A stretch of 64,000 nucleotides of DNA. Origin: DATEMU01 sp964414585. GTDB lineage: Bacteria > Planctomycetota > Phycisphaerae > UBA1845 > UTPLA1. The stretch's first letter is position 1, and each line of letters begins with the position of its first letter. Made by a program: the position numbers and the translations under genes. This document shows, piece after piece, positions 17,753 to 24,906 of this stretch. The notes under the pieces were generated by a model. The model searched no databases and had not been told where the DNA came from. It worked only from the letters and a program-made list of their open reading frames with translations. The stretch covers positions 1 through 64,000 of the forward strand of contig CAYPXR010000060.1 of assembly GCA_964414585.1 (NCBI GenBank). Reading direction: 5' to 3'.

Positions 17753-18654
17753 TTGGAAATCCGCGAAACTGCTCCAGCCACGCCGATGGCGACACGCCCC
17801 ATTCGTTCATAGTCCAACGATTCAGGCGTGTCGCTTGGCAAATGATAGTGAGGATTCCGAAGGAAACTGGTGTCGGTCAGCATCAAGGCCGGATAACCCT
17901 GATCCCAAAACGACCCATTATCAGACAGACGAATCGAATTCACGGCTTCCGGCAGAACGATCGAATACAACGGGAAGCGAATCGTCCTCTTGAAGCCGCG
18001 TCGAAAATTCCAGCAAAGGCGCGCGGATTTGAGATTACCGACGGCGGCAAGAAAATTGCCCGCCTTCGGAAAAAGAGGACTGAAGAAGTGCGGAATCTCG
18101 GGCGGCATCTTCTGGCTGCCCGGTCGGTCGGAGTAATAGCCGACCATCTCCAGGCACAGCATTCCAATGATTTTCTCGTTACGCTCCCTGCACCGCCGGG
18201 CATAGACCGCGCTACCCATCGTGCCGGTGTAGAAATGCGGCGGCTCTTCACATGCGAAGGCGACAAATCGCACCGTTCGAGAAAACGATCGCCCGCGCAG
18301 CAGCCGGGCCGCCTCGATCAGGACCGCGACGGCGGATGCATTGTCGTCCGCGCCCGGCGTCTCTGCGATGGTGTCATAGTGCGCGCCGAGAATCACGATC
18401 TCCTCCGGCCGCGACGTGCCCCGCCGCTCGACGACGAGATTGGCCACGTTCATTCCACCGGCGGCGTAGGTCTGCCGCTCAACGACATCTCCGCCGGACG
18501 AAAGTTCCTTTTCAATCAAGTTCGCGGCGGCTTCCATCCCACTCGGCCGCCCGGTATGCCTGGGTCCGATCAGTCCAGCCAGACGGTCGACGTGTAAGTG
18601 CAACCGAGCGACCAAATCATGAGGAATGGTTCGATCACTTGCCGGATTCAACAT
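17743..18654 (-). CDS. M28 family zinc aminopeptidase
   Basis: A 303-residue metallopeptidase. Zinc and catalytic residues of the M28 family are visible: His and Asp in LGAHYDTI, GADDNASA, the Glu-Glu pair in AFACEEPPHF, and the closing LTDTSFLRNPHYH and SDTPE. No clear signal peptide, although many relatives are exported. ATG 18654 is preferred; a TTG at 18681 would overlap the upstream gene. Order on the minus strand: DUF4242, unknown 180-aa protein, this gene, with very tight spacing, suggesting one operon. Confidence 0.85.
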   Translation of the reverse strand: MLNPASDRTIPHDLVARLHLHVDRLAGLIGPRHTGRPSGMEAAANLIEKELSSGGDVVERQTYAAGGMNVANLVVERRGTSRPEEIVILGAHYDTIAETPGADDNASAVAVLIEAARLLRGRSFSRTVRFVAFACEEPPHFYTGTMGSAVYARRCRERNEKIIGMLCLEMVGYYSDRPGSQKMPPEIPHFFSPLFPKAGNFLAAVGNLKSARLCWNFRRGFKRTIRFPLYSIVLPEAVNSIRLSDNGSFWDQGYPALMLTDTSFLRNPHYHLPSDTPESLDYERMGRVAIGVAGAVSRISKAV

Positions 18655-18673
18655 AAATCGGGGCTCACGGAAA

Positions 18674-19216
18674 CTACTCAATCCCCGATTTCCTGGCGCG
18701 AGCCTTTAGCCGATCCGCGCGGCCGCGACGACGAGCTTGTTTGCTTCGACGGTTGGCAACTCGAATTGTGAAGATGGAGGGTCCGTCGACCTTTCGGGAC
18801 CCGCGCGGACGGCGGGTGACGACTGTGAAATCGTCTTCCCAGAGAGGCCGAATGGGTTTGGGCATCTCGATACGACGAATATTCAAACCCTCGCGGTTCA
18901 GTATCGCACAGAGACGTTCAGCCTGTCGAAGATGTTCCACGGCGCTTGCCTTGAACCACGTGCAGGGCGAGCGACTTAGCGAATCAGCATAGGCCGTGCG
19001 AGGTGGTGGACTCGTATGGTTCCGAAGCCATGTCAACAGCAAGTCCATTTCGCGGGTCAACTTCGTCCGAGATCGAAGTAGCCTCGGCATTGTTACAAAA
19101 TCGAGAAAATCACCGCCGGCCGAAAAAATGCCTTCGCCGTATGCTGTTTCAAAACGAACGAGGAGTTCGGCCTTCGACCGCGCTCCCGCCTTTGATCTCG
19201 ATGCTCGCTCCTGCAA
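18674..19216 (-). CDS. Unknown 180-residue protein downstream of DUF4242
   Basis: Not recognised. Reading from TTG 19216, which is 6 nt past the DUF4242 stop with GGAG 8 nt upstream, gives a soluble basic protein with a helical middle (TKLTREMDLLLTWLR, VEHLRQAERLCAILN) and a Lys/Arg-rich tail. The open frame extends further upstream to 19603, but there it overlaps the DUF4242 gene in another frame and looks like shadow sequence. The non-ATG start makes the N-terminus uncertain. Confidence 0.5.
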   Translation of the reverse strand: MQERASRSKAGARSKAELLVRFETAYGEGIFSAGGDFLDFVTMPRLLRSRTKLTREMDLLLTWLRNHTSPPPRTAYADSLSRSPCTWFKASAVEHLRQAERLCAILNREGLNIRRIEMPKPIRPLWEDDFTVVTRRPRGSRKVDGPSIFTIRVANRRSKQARRRGRADRLKARARKSGIE

Positions 19217-19221
19217 TCGAT

Positions 19222-19494
19222 CTACTCCGCCGTCGTCGGGTCGATGACCGATTTGATCTCGCTGACGCGGTTGGCGGGAAAGTCGCCGCGCTTGGCGTGT
19301 TCGCGGATCATCTCTTCGTTCGGGGCGATATAGACGCTGTACACGATGTCGCCCGTGACGTAACTGCGCAGCCACTGAATCTGCGGCCCGAGGTTCCGCA
19401 GGACTCCGGTCGATTTCTGCGCAATGGCTTTCAGTTCGTTGCGCGACATCTTTCCAACACCGGGCATGTTCCGTTCGATCAGATACTTGGGCAT
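19222..19494 (-). CDS. DUF4242 domain protein
   Basis: A 90-residue protein matching the DUF4242 pattern: MPKYLIERNMPGVGKMS at the N-terminus, GDIVYSVYIAPNEEMIREHA in two quoted pieces (GDIVYSVYIAP, NEEMIREHA), and a closing VSEIKSVIDP. These are small dimeric ferredoxin-like fold proteins; some bind nickel, most are uncharacterised. ATG 19494 has AAGGAG 6-7 nt upstream, a strong start. Probably first gene of a short operon with the unknown protein and M28 peptidase. Confidence 0.82.
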   Translation of the reverse strand: MPKYLIERNMPGVGKMSRNELKAIAQKSTGVLRNLGPQIQWLRSYVTGDIVYSVYIAPNEEMIREHAKRGDFPANRVSEIKSVIDPTTAE

Positions 19495-19533
19495 GGTTCA
19501 ACTCCTTGATGACGTCGGCCACCGATAGACAAA

Positions 19534-20097
19534 TCATAACCCCGGAGCCAGGCCTTTGCGAATCTGCTCCAACAACTCCCGCGTTCCGTGTTCGTCGCAC
19601 CAACGATGAATGTAGTCCCAGTCCATACCCGATTGTTGAACGAGAAGGACATTACGAACGTCGTCGACGTCCTTCGTTCGCTTGCCAAGTTTAGACCATC
19701 GCAGCTTGGTAATGACCACATCCTCGGGCGTAGGAAACCACACAGGTTGACCATAGCTCTCGCCACGGACTCGTCGTTCAAATCGTTCGCGATCGTGCGG
19801 GTCATCGCTGAGAAGAAACATCTCCACCTTGTAGTGGCTGTCCCTGAGTTTGACGATGAATCGACTTGTGCCGGTCACCGTCTCGAAGGACATCTGCGGA
19901 TCGAGGTTGAGTTCTTGCGGGAGGCGGCTAATGAAAGCGGAGGCGGGAGTTTTTTCGAGATGGATAACAAAGTCCGCATCCTGGGTATTTCGGATAACAC
20001 CATACGCATTGCTGGAAAGCGAGCCCACGATCATGTACGCAATGCCCGCCTCTTCAAGAGCGCGGACGATGGCAAGGACGACTTCCTTATCCGTCAC
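19534..20097 (-). CDS. Nucleotidyltransferase-fold protein (DUF6036-like)
   Basis: A 187-residue predicted nucleotidyltransferase. The pol-beta-type signature reads VGS (Gly25-Ser26) in YMIVGSLSSNAYG followed by TQDADFVI with Asp40 and Asp42; a third acidic residue may be Glu in YKVEMFL. The C-terminal WFPTPEDVVITKLRW resembles AbiEii/MNT-type toxin partners, where such enzymes modify tRNA or a partner. Its ATG overlaps the upstream small gene by 4 nt, so the pair is coupled. Target and toxicity are unknown. Confidence 0.75.
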   Translation of the reverse strand: MTDKEVVLAIVRALEEAGIAYMIVGSLSSNAYGVIRNTQDADFVIHLEKTPASAFISRLPQELNLDPQMSFETVTGTSRFIVKLRDSHYKVEMFLLSDDPHDRERFERRVRGESYGQPVWFPTPEDVVITKLRWSKLGKRTKDVDDVRNVLLVQQSGMDWDYIHRWCDEHGTRELLEQIRKGLAPGL

Positions 20098-20324
20098 CTG
20101 CCATCCTCCAGCTTCCGCGCCAGGGCAAGTCGCTCCTCAAGCAATTCTTCTACTCGTTCTTCGCTGATGCCGGGGTTCTGCATTCGAATTCCGGCACGCA
20201 TGAACTCGCATGACAAATTGAACAGGTCGATCCCCGCCAACAGCTTTTCACCGATAGGTTGCTTACGAGCCCGAAAGATTCGTTCCCGATCGATATCGTC
20301 GATAAGTTCCTTCGTCGGTTCCAT
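20094..20324 (-). CDS. Small 76-residue protein paired with the nucleotidyltransferase
   Basis: A charged, all-helical protein (EPTKELIDDIDRERIFRAR, ISEERVEELLEERLALARK) with one hydrophobic LLAGIDLFNL patch. I recall similar small proteins next to nucleotidyltransferases in planctomycetes and cyanobacteria, always in this order. It could be the antidote or adaptor of a toxin-antitoxin-like pair. There is no SD; TATAAT lies 6 nt before ATG 20324, implying its own leaderless transcript rather than only read-through from thiC. Confidence 0.7.
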   Translation of the reverse strand: MEPTKELIDDIDRERIFRARKQPIGEKLLAGIDLFNLSCEFMRAGIRMQNPGISEERVEELLEERLALARKLEDGR

Positions 20325-20330
20325 ATTGAT

Positions 20331-20341
20331 ATTATACCGCC
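20331..20341 (-). promoter_or_regulatory. -10 box (GGCGGTATAAT) for leaderless expression of the small gene
   Basis: TATAAT at 20331-20336, 6 nt before ATG 20324, inside the gap after thiC. Shares an 11-mer with 17742-17752. -35 region unclear. Confidence 0.5.
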
Positions 20342-20344
20342 ATG

Positions 20345-22054
20345 TTACTTGGCTGAAACGCCCACCTGCACATACTCCCGCTGCACCCGCTTCGCCTCCT
20401 CATCATCCGCAACGTTATCACTGTGGCACGCGTGTTTGTGTCCACGGTGCGCCAGGAACTCGATCTGTTCCTGCGTCAGCCCCGGGCTCTTGACCGCGCG
20501 CTTCACCGGCTGGAAGCCTTCGGCCTTGCCGCTGGCGAACTCCTGGATCTCCTTGCTGATCCGCATGCTGCACCAGTCGTGACCGCACATGGCGCAGAAA
20601 TCGGTGTCGACGTCCAAATCCTCGTCGTGCAGGGCCCGCGCCGTCTCGCCGTCGAAGGCGATCTCGAACTGCTTCGGCCAATTCAGCGCCGCCCTTGCGC
20701 GGCTCATGTCGTCGTCCCATTGCCGCGCCGCGACGATCCCGCGGGCGATGTCCCCGGCGTGCGCGGCGATCTTGTAGGCAATGCAGCCGTCCTTGACGTC
20801 CTGCGCCTTGGGCAGGCCGACGTGCTCCTTCGGCGTGACGTAGCAGAGCATGGCCGCGCCTGACCGTGCCGCCTCCGTCGCGCCGATGCAGCTCGTGATG
20901 TGGTCGTAGCCGGGGAAGACGTCGGTCACGAGCGGGCCGAGCACGTAGAACGGCGCATCGTCGCAGACCTTTTGCTCGATCTGCATGTTCCAGGCAATCT
21001 CGTGCAGCGGGACGTGGCCCGGCCCTTCTACCATGACCTGCACGCCCATCTCGCGAGCGCGCTGCGTCAGTTCGCCGAGCGTTTCCAGCTCCGCAATCTG
21101 CGCCGCGTCGCCCGCGTCGGCGAGGCAGCCCGGCCGCACGCCGTCGCCGAGCGAATAGGTCACGTCGTACTCGCGCATGATCGCGCTGATGTCGTCGAAG
21201 AGCGTGTACATCGGGTTCTGCTTGTTGTGCGTGATCATCCACTTGGCGAGGAGGCTGCCGCCTCGACTGACGAGCCCCGTCACGCGCTTTTTGATGAGGT
21301 GCAGGTTCTCGAACAGCACGCCGGCGTGGATCGTGAAGTAGTCGACGCCCTGCTGCGCCTGCCGCTCGACTTCCTTTAGGATGTCGCCCTCGGTCAGTTC
21401 CTCGATGCTGCGACCGATGATCATGCTGTAGATCGGCACGGTGCCGATGGGGATCGTGCTGTGGTCGATGATCGCCTGCCGGCACTCGACGAGATGGCCG
21501 CCGGTGGACAGGTCCATGAGCGTGTCGGCGCCGTACTTCTGCGCCCACATGAGCTTGTCCACTTCCTCCTTCGTGCCGCTCGTCACCGGCGACGCGCCGA
21601 TGTTGGCGTTGATCTTCGTGGTGATCGTCCGGCCGATCCCCATGGGGTCGAGCCGCTTGGGCGACCGCTCGCCGCGGCAATAATCGGGATCGTTGATAAC
21701 GGCCCAGCGCTGCGCGACGGTCTGGTTGACCCAGAAGGCGGCGTCGGCGCGATGACCGGGATGACCAGCCGGAAATGTCGAATGGCGAATAGCGAATGGC
21801 GAAGTGCCAGACGAATCGCCGGTAATTGCGGTTTTGATTTCGCTATTCGCTAGGAGTTTGCCCGACGTGGCGGGCAATTCGCTATTTGGCGCTCGCCCGC
21901 CGCTCCCGGCGAGGTGCCGCACGTTTGCGGGTATGACGATCCGCCCTCGCGCGACCTCGTCTCGAATAAACTCCGGCGTGACGCACTCACGCTGCGCGAC
22001 GCGAACCATTTCCGGCGTGATGATGCCCTTGCGGGCCGATTGTAGTTGAGTCAT
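20345..22054 (-). CDS. thiC: Phosphomethylpyrimidine synthase ThiC with a large N-terminal insertion
   Basis: Radical-SAM enzyme that converts AIR to HMP phosphate for thiamine synthesis. The C-terminal cluster motif CAMCGHDWC (Cys-x2-Cys-x4-Cys) and body motifs KINANIGAS, DLSTGGHLVECR, YSMIIGRS, DYFTIHAGV, MVEGPGHVP and LGPLVTDVFPGYDHI are intact. ATG 22054 has AAGGA upstream. Unusual: between RGRIVIPAN (~44) and LDPMGIGR (~135) about 85 extra residues occur where relatives have a few, partly encoded by short inverted repeats. No TPP riboswitch pattern was found upstream. Confidence 0.95.
   Translation of the reverse strand: MTQLQSARKGIITPEMVRVAQRECVTPEFIRDEVARGRIVIPANVRHLAGSGGRAPNSELPATSGKLLANSEIKTAITGDSSGTSPFAIRHSTFPAGHPGHRADAAFWVNQTVAQRWAVINDPDYCRGERSPKRLDPMGIGRTITTKINANIGASPVTSGTKEEVDKLMWAQKYGADTLMDLSTGGHLVECRQAIIDHSTIPIGTVPIYSMIIGRSIEELTEGDILKEVERQAQQGVDYFTIHAGVLFENLHLIKKRVTGLVSRGGSLLAKWMITHNKQNPMYTLFDDISAIMREYDVTYSLGDGVRPGCLADAGDAAQIAELETLGELTQRAREMGVQVMVEGPGHVPLHEIAWNMQIEQKVCDDAPFYVLGPLVTDVFPGYDHITSCIGATEAARSGAAMLCYVTPKEHVGLPKAQDVKDGCIAYKIAAHAGDIARGIVAARQWDDDMSRARAALNWPKQFEIAFDGETARALHDEDLDVDTDFCAMCGHDWCSMRISKEIQEFASGKAEGFQPVKRAVKSPGLTQEQIEFLAHRGHKHACHSDNVADDEEAKRVQREYVQVGVSAK
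21779..21900 (-). repeat. Inverted-repeat-rich insertion inside thiC
   Basis: gcgaatagcg (21785-21794) is exactly complementary to cgctattcgc (21841-21850); a related arm attcgctatt lies at ~21877. A separate hairpin tgcccg/cgggca sits at ~21859-21876. The stretch is read in frame and encodes low-complexity text such as NSELPATSGKLLANSE. Confidence 0.65.
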
Positions 22055-22122
22055 GTTTTTCCTTACGGGCGGGCGTTCACCACAAACTCGGTACGACGCA
22101 AGCGCCCTGTGCTCCATTCTGG

Positions 22123-22584
22123 TTACCACCAAACCACATAAGATCGACGAGAGATAATTGCCGCGAGATGATCATCCTCACTTTCGCTGAAACCATCTCT
22201 GGAGTAATAAAGCCATAAATCCCACATGTCCACGAAAGGGAGTGATTTGATCCGGATGATCGCCTTATCGCGAGAAAGTCGTTGACAGGCGGACCCCACG
22301 AGACTTTTTACCATCCGTCTCGTCATTCCAATTCGTATTTTCCCCTCACGAACGGCGTTCTTAAGTTCTTCAGATGACTGAGCATAATCCGACAACCATG
22401 CTTTCACAGTGTTTTCACTGGGCTTGGGCTCGATCAAATGATCGCTGACAAATTGCTCCCCGCCCGTGACGTAACAACTAGCCAGTACCAAGGATGATGC
22501 ACTACCGAACAGTTTCATGTACGTTGTTACAATACCTGATTCATGGGTGGCGATTCTTTTTCTGGCTAACGGTCGTCGATGCAT
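22123..22584 (-). CDS. Predicted lipoprotein of unknown function
   Basis: About 153 residues. A hydrophobic stretch ending SLVLASC resembles a lipobox, so the mature protein would start at Cys and be membrane-anchored. The rest is soluble, with a helical part (AWLSDYAQSSEELKNAV) and a Trp/Tyr-rich segment (FVDMWDLWLYYSRDG). ATG 22584 is preferred (AAAGGTGA 5 nt upstream), which leaves a long n-region; ATG 22518 gives a more typical signal but lacks an SD. Not recognised otherwise. Confidence 0.6.
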   Translation of the reverse strand: MHRRPLARKRIATHESGIVTTYMKLFGSASSLVLASCYVTGGEQFVSDHLIEPKPSENTVKAWLSDYAQSSEELKNAVREGKIRIGMTRRMVKSLVGSACQRLSRDKAIIRIKSLPFVDMWDLWLYYSRDGFSESEDDHLAAIISRRSYVVWW

Positions 22585-22588
22585 GGAT

Positions 22589-23110
22589 TCACCTTTGCAT
22601 CGTTGAAATTCGATGAGGATCAAACGGCTTGAAACACTCCGGGCATCTCGGTTCTGCCAGGCCGACGAGTTGGTAACCGCAATTCGTACACGCCATGGGA
22701 TCCGGCGGCGATCCGACGCGCCGCCACATTCGCACGACGACGACCGCGCCGGCCGCGAGAAGGTGGTAGATCACAAACGCGACCGTCGCGATCGGTCCGA
22801 GCGAGTTCAAGAGCGGCTTGAACAGCGGCGGCGTGATCATGGCGGGGCCGAGCCCCACGGCGAGGAAGAATGCGAGCGACGCGAGAAAGGTCCCGCCGAG
22901 GGCGACCTTGAGCCGCGGATAAAACGCCGCGAGCCCGACGATGATGCTCGGCAGGGCGATGTTGATAACGAAAAAGACGGCGTAGCCGCTGCGGCCCATG
23001 TGCGCCGCGGCATAGGTCTTCATCGCGGGCAGCAAGAGACCGACTGCCGCCCCGCTTACGATGTAAGCGAGCAACGCGACGCGCCATTGATTGTCACGAA
23101 CGTAGGTCAT
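22589..23110 (-). CDS. Four-helix membrane protein with C-terminal zinc ribbon
   Basis: 173 residues with about four hydrophobic helices, then a C-terminal ribbon ACTNCGYQLVGL...RCPECFKPF, two Cys-x2-Cys knuckles. This CxxCGYxLxGLxxxRCPEC tail is a frequent planctomycete signature on membrane proteins of unknown role, where it probably binds zinc on the cytoplasmic side. It stops 4 nt before the lipoprotein start, so the two may be co-transcribed. Confidence 0.7.
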   Translation of the reverse strand: MTYVRDNQWRVALLAYIVSGAAVGLLLPAMKTYAAAHMGRSGYAVFFVINIALPSIIVGLAAFYPRLKVALGGTFLASLAFFLAVGLGPAMITPPLFKPLLNSLGPIATVAFVIYHLLAAGAVVVVRMWRRVGSPPDPMACTNCGYQLVGLAEPRCPECFKPFDPHRISTMQR

Positions 23111-23125
23111 TCATATCGAAGGACG

Positions 23126-23491
23126 TCAAATCCTCGCCAACCTCTCCACCGTCCGCTCATTCCGCACGTTTCCCGTGTTCAGCGTCGTCTTCGGTTCGAT
23201 CAACATGACGCACGCCTCGCCGTGCTCGGCGACCGGCAGGTGCTCCACTCCGCGTGGAATGACGATCATCTCGCCTTCCTTGAGGTGCAGATCGCCGTCG
23301 CGCAGCTTCATCGTGAAACAGCCCTTCACCACGAGGAACAACTCGTCCTCGTTCTCGTGATGGTGCCACACGAACTCGCCTTCGAGCTTCCCGAGCTTCA
23401 CGTAGCAGTCGTTCACCTCCGCCACGATGTGCGGCTTCCACGGCTCGGGTATCTTCGCGAACTTCTCCGCCAGATTGATTTTGGAGATCAT
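23126..23491 (-). CDS. Single-domain cupin protein
   Basis: A 121-residue beta-barrel cupin. Motif 1 appears as WHHHENEDELFLVVKG (His-x-His...Glu...) and motif 2 as PRGVEHLPVAEHGEA, giving the usual three-His/one-Glu metal site. Role unknown; such proteins are isomerases, dioxygenases or sensors. It starts 2 nt after the shifted-frame stop of the TlpA-DUF3738 gene, with AAGGAAG as SD, implying translational coupling to that gene. A 49-bp copy of its 5' region occurs at 24807-24855. Confidence 0.82.
   Translation of the reverse strand: MISKINLAEKFAKIPEPWKPHIVAEVNDCYVKLGKLEGEFVWHHHENEDELFLVVKGCFTMKLRDGDLHLKEGEMIVIPRGVEHLPVAEHGEACVMLIEPKTTLNTGNVRNERTVERLARI
23431..23479 (-). repeat. Cupin 5' segment duplicated at 24807-24855
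   Basis: 46 of 49 bases match the upstream copy; the three differences are all in third codon positions and silent. Encodes INLAEKFAKIPEPWKP. Confidence 0.85.
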
Positions 23492-23493
23492 CT

Positions 23494-24791
23494 CTACTTC
23501 CTTTTCGAATCCACCGAGTCGTTTTCGATGACGAGAAACTCGACAGGGCGTTTGTCGGGACGCAATTCGAGACCAAGGGTTTCATGCAATGCTTGATTAA
23601 GCGAGTCCGAGGTATCGAGATTGCCTTCCAGTATTAGATCGTACCGGCCCTGCAGGCCCGTTTCGTCGATCACCGGTTTTTTAGCTGCGAACCCAAACCG
23701 TGAACCAGCGCTTCCAGCGGTTTGTTCGTCATCTCAATTCGCTTTGCCGAGACGTTGGAGAACGATCCCCCATCGTCGGACATCACGGTCGTCTTGATTT
23801 TGGGCGGACCATTCTTGATTTTTCCCAACACAAACACCTCTGTTACGTGATTTTCCCGGCGCGTCTTAATACGAAATGACATCTCGACCGCGCGGCGTAG
23901 CGCTGGATACAACTGATCCTCCCCGCCGTTCGGTATGGAGGCGATGACGTCGAATGGTCCCTTTGGCAGATCGGCCTTAATGTCAATCTGATACACCGGG
24001 GTTCCATAGAGCGATGAAAGAACAATGGCCGGATCACATCCCATTATGGACAATTTGCCAGCCCTACTTGCGGAGCGGCCGCCTTCAGAATTCGTAGCCG
24101 GGCGAATCACAATCTGATAAAGCGCTTCGTTCGCACCGCCATCGCTCGGATCGCTTCCGGCCTTCAGCCCTTTCTCGCTTTCATCCTCCGCCATCGGAAG
24201 AATCAAAGGGCGACCATGGAGAAGCGACTCGATAACATCCGTCGTCACTTTCTCCGGACTGGTGATAGCCACCGTGACGCCCTTTGCGTCGACCAGGACC
24301 GTTTGGGGAATGACTCGTATTCCGTAATCGTCAAACAACGAACCATTGGTATCGAGTCCGATCCAGCTTTCAATCGGCCTGCGTTTCAGGAATGCGGATA
24401 TTTTCGCTTCCGGCTCATCGGTGACCGCAATGAATTCGATCGGACGACTCTTGAAATGGGTACGAAGCTCGTTCATGTGCGGAATGGAGCCCACACAGGG
24501 AGCGCACCAAGTCGCCCAAAACTCCAGCACAACGCATTTTCCCTTGAGCGATGTCCAGGACACGGCGGCTCCGTCAGGAGCTTGCAGTAGTTTCTCAATC
24601 GACAAAGCCGGGGCTGGTTTTCCGATAAGGTCGGCCTGGCGAACTTTCTCGCTCGTCCGGCTTGTTGCGTTTTTCGGCGGCTCTTTTTCAAGAGCGAGAG
24701 CGGCATGGGTTGATAGGACAAATGCCCCAATCGCGGCGGCGGCAAGTCCGCCAAATCCAATTGCATTGATTACGGAAGGCTTATTCTTCAT
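23494..24791 (-). CDS. Exported TlpA-like thioredoxin fused to DUF3738 (TIGR03435), frame change near the C-terminus
   Basis: Signal-like N-terminus (IGAFVLSTHAALA), then a TlpA/AhpC-type redoxin with WATWCAPC (Cys96, Cys99), then a C-terminal TIGR03435-like domain. The first frame stops at 23670 after GLGSQLKNR. The other frame continues immediately with PVIDETGLQGRYDL ... ALHETLGLELRP ... VEFLVIEN, the exact end expected for the domain, and stops at 23494. The join is at A AAA AAC (23676-23682), a -1 slippery heptamer. So it is either a programmed frameshift, a sequence error in an A6 run, or a decayed gene. Likely role: envelope disulphide reduction. Confidence 0.8.
23676..23682 (-). promoter_or_regulatory. 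A AAA AAC heptamer at the frame switch
   Basis: In zero frame read as CTA AAA AAC CGG TGA. A -1 slip gives CCG GTG ATC GAC and restores the domain. A short GGCC/GGCC stem lies ~17 nt downstream, weak support for a stimulator. Confidence 0.45.
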
Positions 24792-24795
24792 GGCT

Positions 24796-24870
24796 CTACC
24801 TCTTCAGCGGCTTCCACGGTTCGGGAATCTTCGCGAACTTTTCCGCCAGATTGATCCTGCAAATCGCCAT
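24796..24870 (-). pseudogene. 24-codon truncated cupin copy upstream of the TlpA gene
   Basis: A mini frame starting MAICRINLAEKFAK and ending WKPLKR, with stop 4 nt before the TlpA ATG. Codons 6-21 match the start of the intact cupin with only silent changes. It could be the relic of a duplicated cupin gene, or a leader peptide that couples translation into the TlpA gene. Confidence 0.6.
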
Positions 24871-24906
24871 CGCCCGCCGCGCCTTTCCCGCCCCCATTCT
24901 CCGCCG

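Noticed and set aside
22055..22140. TPP riboswitch upstream of thiC
   Set aside because: No CTGAGA core or matching partner helix was found in the short leader on the minus strand.
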